Positions 36,449-43,163 of a DNA stretch of 64,000 bases are shown piece by piece. The translations under genes were made by a program, and so were the position numbers. Every line of letters starts with the position of its first letter. Position 1 is the first letter of the stretch. The notes beneath the pieces were generated by a model. That model ran no database searches, was not told where the DNA came from, and saw only the letters and a program-made list of their open reading frames with translations. Origin of the DNA: Chthoniobacteraceae bacterium (GTDB lineage Bacteria; Verrucomicrobiota; Verrucomicrobiia; Chthoniobacterales; Chthoniobacteraceae); assembly GCA_947471505.1 (NCBI GenBank), contig CANIWM010000002.1, positions 62,001 through 126,000 on the forward strand, written 5' to 3'.

Positions 36449-37422
36449 ACCTCGACGAAGCCAAAGACCGCCTACGCATTCCCGGACTTTGGGCGATGCT
36501 CCACCTTCCCAGCGATTGCCGGAAAAATCCCTGCCACTCGCCTTTCTACGAACCCACAAGCAAGCCGTCCTTTTCCGTCTTCAATGACGGGCGGAACTTC
36601 AAAGATCAACGCACCGGGGAGAAAGGCAGCGCCGTGGATTTCCTCATTCTCGCCACGGCACTTTCTCGCTCTGCCGCGTGCGTGAAGTTCGTCGAACTCG
36701 CAGGCGGCGGGCGATGCAATGCCAGGGTTTCCACTCCGCGCCCCGCAGCGGCCCCACAAGCCCCACGGCCCGCTCCTACGCTCCCAGCGATGGACAGCGG
36801 CACCGATGACGAACTACGGCAGCTCGCGGCGCTACGGCATCTCGACTACGGCGCGCTTCACATCGCTCGCGGGGCGGGGCTCCTACGCTTCGCAACCCTC
36901 AAAGGGCATCGTGCGTGGATACTCACCGACGATGCCGCGCTCAACGCACAAGCCCGCAGGCTCGACGGCAAGCCGTGGGAACACCTCGACGGCGCAAAAG
37001 CCTACACCCTCCCGGGCTGCTGGGCAGGCTGGCCCGTGGGCGCAAAGCAGGGCGCAAACTCCCCCGCATTCACCCTCTGCGAAGGTGGCCCCGATGGACT
37101 CGCCGTGCTTCATTTCATCACGAAGGAAAAGCGACTCGCGGACGTGTTCCCGCTGGCGATGCTCGGCGCTAGTCAGAGCATCCACGAAGACGCGCTCCAA
37201 TTCCTTGCCGGAAAGAAAGTCCGCATTTACCCGCACATTGACGCCGCCGGAAAGAAGGGCGCGGAACGATGGGTGGCACAGCTTCACGCCGTCGGCGCGA
37301 GGGTGGACATTTTCGATTTCACCGGACTCCGCAAAGCAGACGGCTCACCCGTGAAAGACCTAAACGACTGCACGCAAATCCACCCCGACGACGCCGCACA
37401 ACTGGAAGGACTATTGCCATGA
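36445..37422 (+). CDS. Toprim primase-like replication protein
   Basis: A 325-residue protein. The N-terminal region (about 20-95) aligns with the DnaG/CHC2 zinc-binding fold (NPCHSPFYEPTSKPSFSV, then GSAVDFLILA), but the second Cys pair is absent. A Toprim domain occupies about 195-310, with the catalytic Glu in FTLCEGGPDGLAVL and the metal-binding Asp in YPHIDAAGKKGAERW. Such proteins make or help make primers in plasmid, phage and satellite replication. ATGA overlaps on both sides couple it to the nuclease and the ATPase. Confidence 0.83.
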   Translation: MNLDEAKDRLRIPGLWAMLHLPSDCRKNPCHSPFYEPTSKPSFSVFNDGRNFKDQRTGEKGSAVDFLILATALSRSAACVKFVELAGGGRCNARVSTPRPAAAPQAPRPAPTLPAMDSGTDDELRQLAALRHLDYGALHIARGAGLLRFATLKGHRAWILTDDAALNAQARRLDGKPWEHLDGAKAYTLPGCWAGWPVGAKQGANSPAFTLCEGGPDGLAVLHFITKEKRLADVFPLAMLGASQSIHEDALQFLAGKKVRIYPHIDAAGKKGAERWVAQLHAVGARVDIFDFTGLRKADGSPVKDLNDCTQIHPDDAAQLEGLLP

Positions 37423-38435
37423 GCAACGCACGAATCATAACGCCCGCAGAGGCGACAACCTCGGCGCCCACAGCGCCCGCGCCCTTGGACTACTCCGCCG
37501 CCTTACTCACATCACCGGAATTGAGCGGGATGGACGTTCCCAAGCGCCCGGCACTACTCGGCAAATGGCTCAAAGAAGCAGACCTCGGCTTCGTATTCGC
37601 CGCACGCGGAGTAGGCAAAACATGGATGACGATGCTCATCGCTAACGCCCTTGTGGACGGCGCTAAACTCGGCGAATGGGAAGCCGGAGAAGCCCCGCGC
37701 AAAGTCCTCTACGTAGATGGGGAAATGTCCCTCGCCGATTCACAAGAGCGGATCAACGCCATCGGCATCACCGCCCCCGGCTTTGTCTGGCTGCACCACG
37801 AACACCTTTTCCAGACGACGGAACAAACGATGAACATCGGCAAGCCGGAGTGTCAGGATGCTATATCCGCACAGCTACAAAGCGGCGACGTGCTCATTCT
37901 CGATAACCTCTCCGCGCTCTGCCGTGGCGTAGCGGAGAACGATAACGACAACTGGGAAACCCTGCTCAACTGGCTGTTCGCCTTCCGCCGTCGCCAAGTG
38001 ACGGTGATCATCGTCCACCACGCGGGGCGCAATGGAGAGATGCGCGGAGCATCCCGCCGCGAAGACGCCGCCAACTGGATTCTCCGCCTTCAAGACGACA
38101 CGGAAAATGATGACGACCGCGTAAAAGCAATCGTCTCCACGTTCGCCAAAGCGCGAGGCTGCAAACCGCAAGACGCGATGCCGCTCCGATGGGTGATCCA
38201 CATCCACGACGGCAAGCTCACCTTTACGTGCAAGCCCCATTCCGGCCCCGACGCCCTCGCCGCGCACATCCGCGCAGGCGTTGAAAGCGCCACCAAATGC
38301 GCGGAGCTTCTCGGCGTCGCAAAAGGCACCATTTCCAAGTGGGCGCAAAGACTGAAAAAGGATGGGCGCATCCGCATTGAAGGCAACAAATACCTCCCGC
38401 TCAAAGGCAGCGCCGAAGACGACGAATGCGAGTAA
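37419..38435 (+). CDS. RepA/DnaB-like AAA_25 ATPase (replicative helicase candidate)
   Basis: A 338-residue RecA-fold ATPase. Walker A ARGVGKTW (about 67-74), a beta-strand KVLYVDGEMS, Walker B DVLILDNLSAL (about 157-167), and VIIVHHAGRNGEMRGAS, typical of hexameric RepA-type helicases of plasmids. The C-terminal 60 residues contain a helix-turn-helix (AELLGVAKGTISKWAQRL) that could bind DNA. Start ATG overlaps the previous stop. The GTTTCC repeat array begins nine bases after its stop codon, consistent with an initiator/origin pair. Confidence 0.87.
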   Translation: MSNARIITPAEATTSAPTAPAPLDYSAALLTSPELSGMDVPKRPALLGKWLKEADLGFVFAARGVGKTWMTMLIANALVDGAKLGEWEAGEAPRKVLYVDGEMSLADSQERINAIGITAPGFVWLHHEHLFQTTEQTMNIGKPECQDAISAQLQSGDVLILDNLSALCRGVAENDNDNWETLLNWLFAFRRRQVTVIIVHHAGRNGEMRGASRREDAANWILRLQDDTENDDDRVKAIVSTFAKARGCKPQDAMPLRWVIHIHDGKLTFTCKPHSGPDALAAHIRAGVESATKCAELLGVAKGTISKWAQRLKKDGRIRIEGNKYLPLKGSAEDDECE

Positions 38436-38443
38436 CCCACCGC

Positions 38444-38633
38444 TCGTTTCCATCACTACATCTTAGGGCGTGCAAATGGAAACGAGAGCCGTGCCGATGC
38501 TCCTCGTTTCCATCCCGTTTCCCAAAAGCGCCCCTCGTTTCCGCTTTCGGCCCTTCGTTTCCATCTCGTTTCCATTCCCGTTTCCCGACGCATGGAAACG
38601 AGACGGGAGCAAATGGAGACAGCAAGGAAACGA
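38444..38633. repeat. Iteron-like array of GTTTCC motifs (possible replication origin)
   Basis: About ten copies of a CTCGTTTCCATC-type motif in 190 bp, in both orientations. Clear copies on the plus strand: 38444-38455, 38503-38514, 38534-38544 (variant), 38554-38565, 38565-38576. Inverted copies: 38476-38486 and 38592-38602. Shorter CCGTTTCCC copies lie at 38515-38523 and 38578-38586. This resembles iterons of plasmid origins or a multi-operator. It follows the helicase gene directly. No convincing protein is encoded here. Confidence 0.75.
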
Positions 38634-38678
38634 CACTCCACACCGCACACCCCCGGCAGAAAAATCCGCCTTCAACAC

Positions 38679-38721
38679 GTTGCTGCGCTAACGCTCGCAA
38701 GCTCGCTTATAGCGCAGCAAC
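38679..38721. repeat. Perfect 12-bp inverted repeat near the iteron array
   Basis: GTTGCTGCGCTA (38679-38690) pairs with TAGCGCAGCAAC (38710-38721) around a 19-base loop. No T-run follows, so it looks less like a terminator than a structured origin element or protein-binding site. Confidence 0.6.
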
Positions 38722-38778
38722 CCCTTCAGAGGCAAGTATTTAGGATTTTCGCTGGCGACTTAGCAAAAACGCCCCAAG

Positions 38779-39318
38779 TCACTTTTTTATGTTCATCAAT
38801 ATCGCGATGACAGTGACCGCCAATGCCAAGATTAGAAATATCAGCCCGACAAGCGACTTTTCGCCATCGGCGCTCCTTGCCGACGGAGTGGCACCGGCAT
38901 CCGCGATTACGACTAAGTGGAGGAACAGCCCCACGTATGGCAGAGCACTAGCGTAAAGCATGGCGACAAACAAAAGCGATAGAAGTCCGGCGAGCATCCT
39001 TCCACGATATAGCTGCCCAAGTCCGGGAATGAGAAACGAAAGCACAGCGGCGGTGCCCGGATTGCCTTGCTGGGGCTGAACACTCGGAGCTTTAACAATG
39101 ACGACACGCGGCGTGCGAACAGTCGGCACCGGGGCGGGAGCTTCCAGCGTATTTTGCAGCATACTCAAGGGGTGCCAATCCGGCTGGCCCGAAATACAGA
39201 ACAGGTCGGCAGCGGTAATCGCTCCATTGCACCACATTCCCCGTAGTTGAGTGATCGAAAACGGACCGTTTGTCGCGGTGGCCGTCTTGACGTAGTAGCT
39301 GACCTTGGGCGTGCTCAT
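38779..39318 (-). CDS. GYF_2 domain fused to TM2-like membrane segments
   Basis: A 179-residue membrane protein. The N-terminal 50 residues form a GYF_2/DUF4339 domain (SYYVKTATATNGPFSITQL, then GQPDWHPL), which in bacteria binds proline-rich peptides. After a Pro-rich linker comes a TM2-like unit (FLIPGLGQLYRGRML) with two or three helices, and a final helix at about 158-176. It is carried within the mobile element in the opposite orientation to the replication operon. Start at 39318 is chosen over 39420 because the GYF_2 domain begins there. The role is unknown: it might be a cargo or membrane-acting accessory gene. Confidence 0.78.
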   Translation of the reverse strand: MSTPKVSYYVKTATATNGPFSITQLRGMWCNGAITAADLFCISGQPDWHPLSMLQNTLEAPAPVPTVRTPRVVIVKAPSVQPQQGNPGTAAVLSFLIPGLGQLYRGRMLAGLLSLLFVAMLYASALPYVGLFLHLVVIADAGATPSARSADGEKSLVGLIFLILALAVTVIAILMNIKK

Positions 39319-39534
39319 ACGAAAAGGGAAGTAACGCTCCCGCCCGGCGTAAGCCAGTAAGAAGTGAAAGCAACTCGACGCGGACTTTGCAATTACTAGA
39401 AACCGCTTTCCGAAAATCACAAATTTTGTGACAAGCCCTCCCTTCGGCAGCGTGCCTCATTTACTCCCAATCAATAGATGTCTTCCGGCGTGCATCGGTT
39501 TGACGTTTCCATCGCGATAGCGTAAAAGCACCCG

Positions 39535-39849
39535 ATGGAACCGAACGCCCGATTGAGCGCAGCCCTACGGCAGAAAGCCCCGGCCAAGCCCGTAAAAGCA
39601 CCACCACAGCGCAAGAGCATAGCGCAACCCGTGAAGTGCATCAGCCTATTCCCCGCAGACCTCCAGCGCATCGAAGAAATCCGCGACACCCTCCGCGCAC
39701 ACGGGCGCACAATCAGCGCCAGCCACGCCATCCGCCTCGCACTCCGCGCCGTCGCCATAGACCTCACAACCCTCGCCCCTCTCCTCGAAGCCATGCAGAA
39801 AGAAGACGGCAGAACCCTACGCCACACAGACGCAAGCCCTGTAAAATAG
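39535..39849 (+). CDS. Small basic protein, ribbon-helix-helix candidate
   Basis: A 104-residue basic protein. A Lys/Pro-rich N-terminus (1-35) is followed by VKCISLFPADLQRIEEIRDTL and TISASHAIRLALRAV, a layout like a ribbon-helix-helix DNA-binding domain (strand, helix, turn, helix). It may repress element genes or control copy number. It lies alone near the right att, so no operon context helps. Confidence 0.62.
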   Translation: MEPNARLSAALRQKAPAKPVKAPPQRKSIAQPVKCISLFPADLQRIEEIRDTLRAHGRTISASHAIRLALRAVAIDLTTLAPLLEAMQKEDGRTLRHTDASPVK

Positions 39850-40131
39850 AGCCCCGCCGCCGACTTTCTATTTTATATGAGTTATCTTGTATGATGTTAT
39901 GACGTTACGTGACTCATAAAGCACTGATTACAAGCCGCTTACGCCGCCTCTCGCCCCGTCGCGCCATCTGCTCCCATCTCCCGCAGTCTCAATAAGGCCA
40001 TTTCGGAATGTTCCACACCGGACAATCCAAAAAATAAACACCCTCCCCGCCGTGAAAGCATCCACAAAAACGGAAACGTCGCGCCCCGCTCTGCCATTTT
40101 CCCGCATCAAACGCACATCGGGCGGAAATCC
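39850..40131. other. Non-coding stretch inside the right end of the element
   Basis: About 280 bases without a convincing gene. The first 70 are AT-rich (TATTTTATATGAGTTATCTTG) compared with the GC-rich surroundings, which could be a promoter or a recombination-accessory region. Confidence 0.4.
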
Positions 40132-40157
40132 ACTTGGCAACTGCTTGACGAATAGAG
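40132..40157. repeat. 26-bp arm-like repeat near right att
   Basis: Matches 34320-34345 with a single A-to-G change, in the same orientation. It lies 100 bases inside the right att. A pair of such sequences just inside each end suggests integrase or excisionase arm sites. Confidence 0.6.
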
Positions 40158-40257
40158 TGCGTTTTTACGCGAAAACGTGCGCGACGGTGCAAAGCGCAAT
40201 TTTTCGACACTCAGAGCGGACCCGCCCTGAAACCCTGTATTTAAGCCACTCTCAGAG

Positions 40258-40327
40258 TGAAAGTGGCGGAGAGGGAGGGATTTGAACCCTCGATACAGTT
40301 TCCCGTATGACGCTTTAGCAAAGCGTT
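40258..40327. repeat. Right attachment site within the intact tRNA-Ser gene
   Basis: 70-bp perfect copy of 34226-34295. It covers the CCA end, T arm, variable arm and anticodon arm of tRNA-Ser. The crossover must lie somewhere within it. Confidence 0.93.
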
Positions 40328-40353
40328 GCTTTCGACCACTCAGCCACCTCTCC
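40264..40353 (-). tRNA. tRNA-Ser (anticodon GCU)
   Basis: A 90-nt class II tRNA on the minus strand: acceptor GGAGAGG pairing with the 3' CCTCTCC, a D arm GCTGAGTGGTCGAAAGC, anticodon stem ACGCT/AGCGT with loop TTGCTAA (anticodon GCT), a long variable arm around CATACGGGAAACTGTATC, T arm GAGGGTTCAAATCCCTC and encoded CCA. The 5' end faces host DNA at 40353, and the 3' two thirds come from the integrated element. Confidence 0.96.
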
Positions 40354-40421
40354 AGTTACTCGGTCAGTCGCGAGATAAAACACTCCGCCCCTCTGCGTCA
40401 AAGGCTTTCTGCGGACGGCTA

Positions 40422-41183
40422 CTAAAAATCCGTATTTGCCTCGGCGATATCGAGCTCTTTGATCCACACGTTGCGGTAGCGCACGTCGTGTCCTTCGTTC
40501 TGCAGCTTCAGGCCCTGCGGCGAATCGGTGATTCCCTTTCCGCCGTCATTGCCGCCATCCACGCCGGAATTTGCGCCGCCGTGGATTTGGTTGATCTTCA
40601 CGTTCGTGTGGACCTTCTGTCCGTTGAAATACATCGAGACCAGCGGCTTCTCGGTCATCTTGCCGTCGGCGAAACGCGCCGCGCGGAATGTGATGTCGTA
40701 GCTATTCCACTTCCCGACGCCGTTGTAGGCCGCATAGGGCGAGTCGGTTTCATTGATGACGGCTCCCATGCCGTGCTTGGTCTTGTCGCCGTCGAGCACC
40801 TGAATCTCGTATCGGTTCTGCAAATACACACCGCTGTTCCCGCCGGGCTTGGTGATGAGAAATTCGACGTGCAGCCGGAAATCGCGATACGCCTTCTTCG
40901 TCACGATATCCGCCGTGCCGAACTTGCCGCCTGCGGAAACCGGATCGTCCGTCATCACCGCCGAGCCTTTATCCACGGGGTCCTCGACGATCTTCCATTT
41001 GATGGGCAGGGCGGACTTAAATCCCGGCCCCTCCCAGTAAGTCCACTTCTCATCCAGCATCGCCCGCGAACCATCGAGGACGACCTCAGCTCCGGCGATA
41101 GGTTTGGCAGCGACGCCCACTCCATCGGGTGCGGCGAATGCGGTTGCAGTGATGGTGAATGCGGCGAGTAGTGCTATTTTCAT
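40422..41183 (-). CDS. Exported DUF1080 (3-keto-disaccharide hydrolase-type) protein
   Basis: A 253-residue protein with a signal peptide (about 1-17, ends AFAAP) and a DUF1080 concanavalin-like beta-sandwich: FRLHVEFLI, GNSGVYLQNRYEIQVLD and WNSYDITFRAARF are the typical core motifs. Family members bind or cleave glycosides, some acting as 3-keto-disaccharide hydrolases. Verrucomicrobia and Planctomycetes carry many copies. The true start is ATG 41183. It is last in an operon with the mutarotase and MFS genes. Confidence 0.92.
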   Translation of the reverse strand: MKIALLAAFTITATAFAAPDGVGVAAKPIAGAEVVLDGSRAMLDEKWTYWEGPGFKSALPIKWKIVEDPVDKGSAVMTDDPVSAGGKFGTADIVTKKAYRDFRLHVEFLITKPGGNSGVYLQNRYEIQVLDGDKTKHGMGAVINETDSPYAAYNGVGKWNSYDITFRAARFADGKMTEKPLVSMYFNGQKVHTNVKINQIHGGANSGVDGGNDGGKGITDSPQGLKLQNEGHDVRYRNVWIKELDIAEANTDF

Positions 41184-41196
41184 GGTGAAATTGGTT

Positions 41197-41640
41197 TTAT
41201 GCGGTGCGGCAGCCGACGGTGAGGAGGACGTTGGCCCAGAGGGCTTGGTCGGCGGTCTGGATGGTGAGGATGTGGTCGGGGCTTTCGACGGCTTTGTAGA
41301 AGTCCCATTTCGAGACGGGCTCGATGGTGGTGACGCCGGACTCTTTGGCGAGCCGGCGAAACTCGGGCCATGCGGGGGGCTCGCCGAATTTGGCATAAGG
41401 ATCATCGGCGGGGATGCCCATGGTGTTGATGATATCGATGTTCACGACGCTGAGAATGGCCTCCAGCACTTGCGCGACGGTGGGGACGCCCGGCATGAGT
41501 TGCAGGCAGACGAGCTCGGCGTTGGGGCCCATTTTGTTGACGGCGGGGTAGTTGCCATCGGTGATGAGGATCTTCGAGTGATGTCCGCCGCGCGCGATGA
41601 CGCGCAGGATTTCGGGATGAAGGAGCGTGGTCTTGAGCAT
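41197..41640 (-). CDS. RbsD/FucU-family sugar mutarotase
   Basis: A 147-residue protein of the RbsD/FucU family, which interconverts anomers or pyranose forms of ribose or fucose. The family core is clear: LKTTLLHPEILRVIARGGHHSKILITDGNYPA contains the conserved His and Asp (H20/H21, D27 region) of the active site. The C-terminus, TIQTADQALWANVLLTVGC, carries the usual closing motif. FucU versus RbsD cannot be decided from the sequence alone. It starts three bases after the MFS stop, so it is translationally coupled. Confidence 0.9.
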   Translation of the reverse strand: MLKTTLLHPEILRVIARGGHHSKILITDGNYPAVNKMGPNAELVCLQLMPGVPTVAQVLEAILSVVNIDIINTMGIPADDPYAKFGEPPAWPEFRRLAKESGVTTIEPVSKWDFYKAVESPDHILTIQTADQALWANVLLTVGCRTA

Positions 41641-41643
41641 GGG

Positions 41644-43113
41644 TTATTCGGTATCTTCGGGGAGCGGCTGGCCTTTTGTTTCCGGCGCAAACGCCACGGT
41701 GACGAGGCCGATGAGGAAGATCAAACACATCGTCATGGCCGAGTAGCGGAGCGGCAACGGCTTCTCGAATCCGCCATAAACCTGCGTGCTGAGAATGGAA
41801 GAATAGAAGCTGCCCGCAGCAGCGGCGAACCGCCCGAAGTTGTAGCAAAAACTTGTCCCGGTGCTCCGGAGGCGGCTCGGAAAGAGCTCGGGCAAATAAA
41901 TCGCGAACCCTGCGAAGAGGCCCAATTGCGCGGCCCCCATCAAGGGCATCATCCAGTAAGCGTCGTTGGGCGATTCCATTTTCCAATATACGAAAGCCGT
42001 TACCAGCATGGCGAAAACGAACCCGCCTGCAAACGTCGGACGACGCCCGAACGCATTCGCGAGGCGGGTGAATATCCACATGCCGACTGCGGCACCAAGC
42101 ATGTTTAAAAGGTAGGCGTTCACCTTTGCCTTTTCGACCTGGGGCTTCACGATTTTATCGAGAGCGCCTTGCGCGGCTTTCGCGGCGGCTTGAAGGCCGG
42201 CGTCGTCTGCGTGGGCAGCGACGGCAACGGCGGCAGCTTTGGCTGCGGATGAAATGTCGGCGGGGGCGGTCTTCTCATAGTGCGCCTTGAAGACGTAGCT
42301 CTGGAGGTCGATGGCATACTCGCCAATCGCCCACAGCCCGACGACGCCGGTGCTGGCTATGAGCGCGCCGACGAGCAGGTTTTTGCGCCAGCGGCTTGCG
42401 CTGAGGAGGCTGGCATACGGGGCGAAGATGCTCCCTTTTGGCAGGAGCCCAGCTTCCTTGAGCTTCAGCCAAGGCTCGGGCTCTTTAAGACGTTTGCGGG
42501 TGAAGAGGATGAGAAGCGCGGGCAGGGCTCCGATGAGAAACATCCAGCGCCAGCCTTGCCCGGTGGTGATGCTTCCCGATGCTTCGAGGCTATCGAGCCC
42601 CATCTTGGCAAAACCCGCAGTCACGTTACCGATCGTGGAGAGCACTTGAAGCAGCCCAAGGCACTGCGAGCGAGCTCCGGACGGGACCGTCTCGGCGATC
42701 AACGCGACAGCGAGGCCGAATACGCCGCCGACGCCCAGGCCAGTGAGGAAGCGGAAAATCGTGAAGTCCCAGCGATTGTGGCTGAAGTAGCTCAGGCCGG
42801 TGAAAGCCGAGTAGATGAGGATGGTGATGGTGAGCATCTTCGCCCGCCCATAACGGTCGCCGAGCGCGCCGAAGATCATCCCTCCCACGCCCCAGCCGAT
42901 GAGGAACCAAGCCGTCACCACTTTTCCAAACGCCTGCACTTTTGCATCCGTCGGCGGCAGTTCCATGAGCGACGCCAGCGCGGGGATGCGGGCCAGCGAG
43001 AAGAGTCGCTGATCGAGGCAGTCGAAGAACCACGCCGCCGAAGCGACGATGAAGACGAACCAATGATATGCGGTGAGTTGTTTGTACCAGGGCAGGTTGG
43101 AATCTTGAGCCAT
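41644..43113 (-). CDS. MFS sugar transporter
   Basis: Major facilitator with twelve predicted helices, 489 residues from ATG 43113 (ATG 43128 is also possible). The loop 2-3 signature GALGDRYGRAKM and the internal AFGRRPTF repeat match the sugar/organic-acid porter group. An Ala/Lys-rich loop of about 65 residues (nucleotides 42105-42290) lies in the middle, longer than usual. Grouped with FucU/RbsD and DUF1080, it probably imports a monosaccharide or glycoside product. Confidence 0.9.
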   Translation of the reverse strand: MAQDSNLPWYKQLTAYHWFVFIVASAAWFFDCLDQRLFSLARIPALASLMELPPTDAKVQAFGKVVTAWFLIGWGVGGMIFGALGDRYGRAKMLTITILIYSAFTGLSYFSHNRWDFTIFRFLTGLGVGGVFGLAVALIAETVPSGARSQCLGLLQVLSTIGNVTAGFAKMGLDSLEASGSITTGQGWRWMFLIGALPALLILFTRKRLKEPEPWLKLKEAGLLPKGSIFAPYASLLSASRWRKNLLVGALIASTGVVGLWAIGEYAIDLQSYVFKAHYEKTAPADISSAAKAAAVAVAAHADDAGLQAAAKAAQGALDKIVKPQVEKAKVNAYLLNMLGAAVGMWIFTRLANAFGRRPTFAGGFVFAMLVTAFVYWKMESPNDAYWMMPLMGAAQLGLFAGFAIYLPELFPSRLRSTGTSFCYNFGRFAAAAGSFYSSILSTQVYGGFEKPLPLRYSAMTMCLIFLIGLVTVAFAPETKGQPLPEDTE

Positions 43114-43163
43114 AGAAGGCGCGGACATTGCCCAGCGCGTTTGCGGCGCGCAACTCCGAATCG

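Larger units (their letters stand above)
34226..40327. mobile_element. 6.0-kb integrative element at tRNA-Ser(GCU)
   Basis: A 70-bp perfect direct repeat (34226-34295 and 40258-40327), derived from the 3' part of tRNA-Ser, bounds an insert of 6,032 bp. It carries a tyrosine integrase, an excisionase-like HTH gene, a PD-(D/E)xK nuclease, a Toprim primase-like gene and a RepA-like ATPase. It also holds a repeat array that may be an origin, a GYF_2-TM2 membrane protein and a small DNA-binding candidate. The right repeat lies in a complete tRNA gene, the left is a displaced tRNA fragment, as expected after tRNA-targeted integration. No structural, lysis, relaxase or mating-pair genes are seen, which suggests a satellite or an integrative plasmid. 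Confidence 0.92.

Noticed and set aside
38443-38633. CRISPR array at the GTTTCC repeats
   Set aside because: The repeats are only 9-12 bp, irregularly spaced and in both orientations; CRISPR repeats are longer, direct and evenly spaced, and no cas gene is present.
34226-40327. Prophage
   Set aside because: No terminase, portal, capsid, tail or lysis genes are present in the 6 kb between the att repeats.
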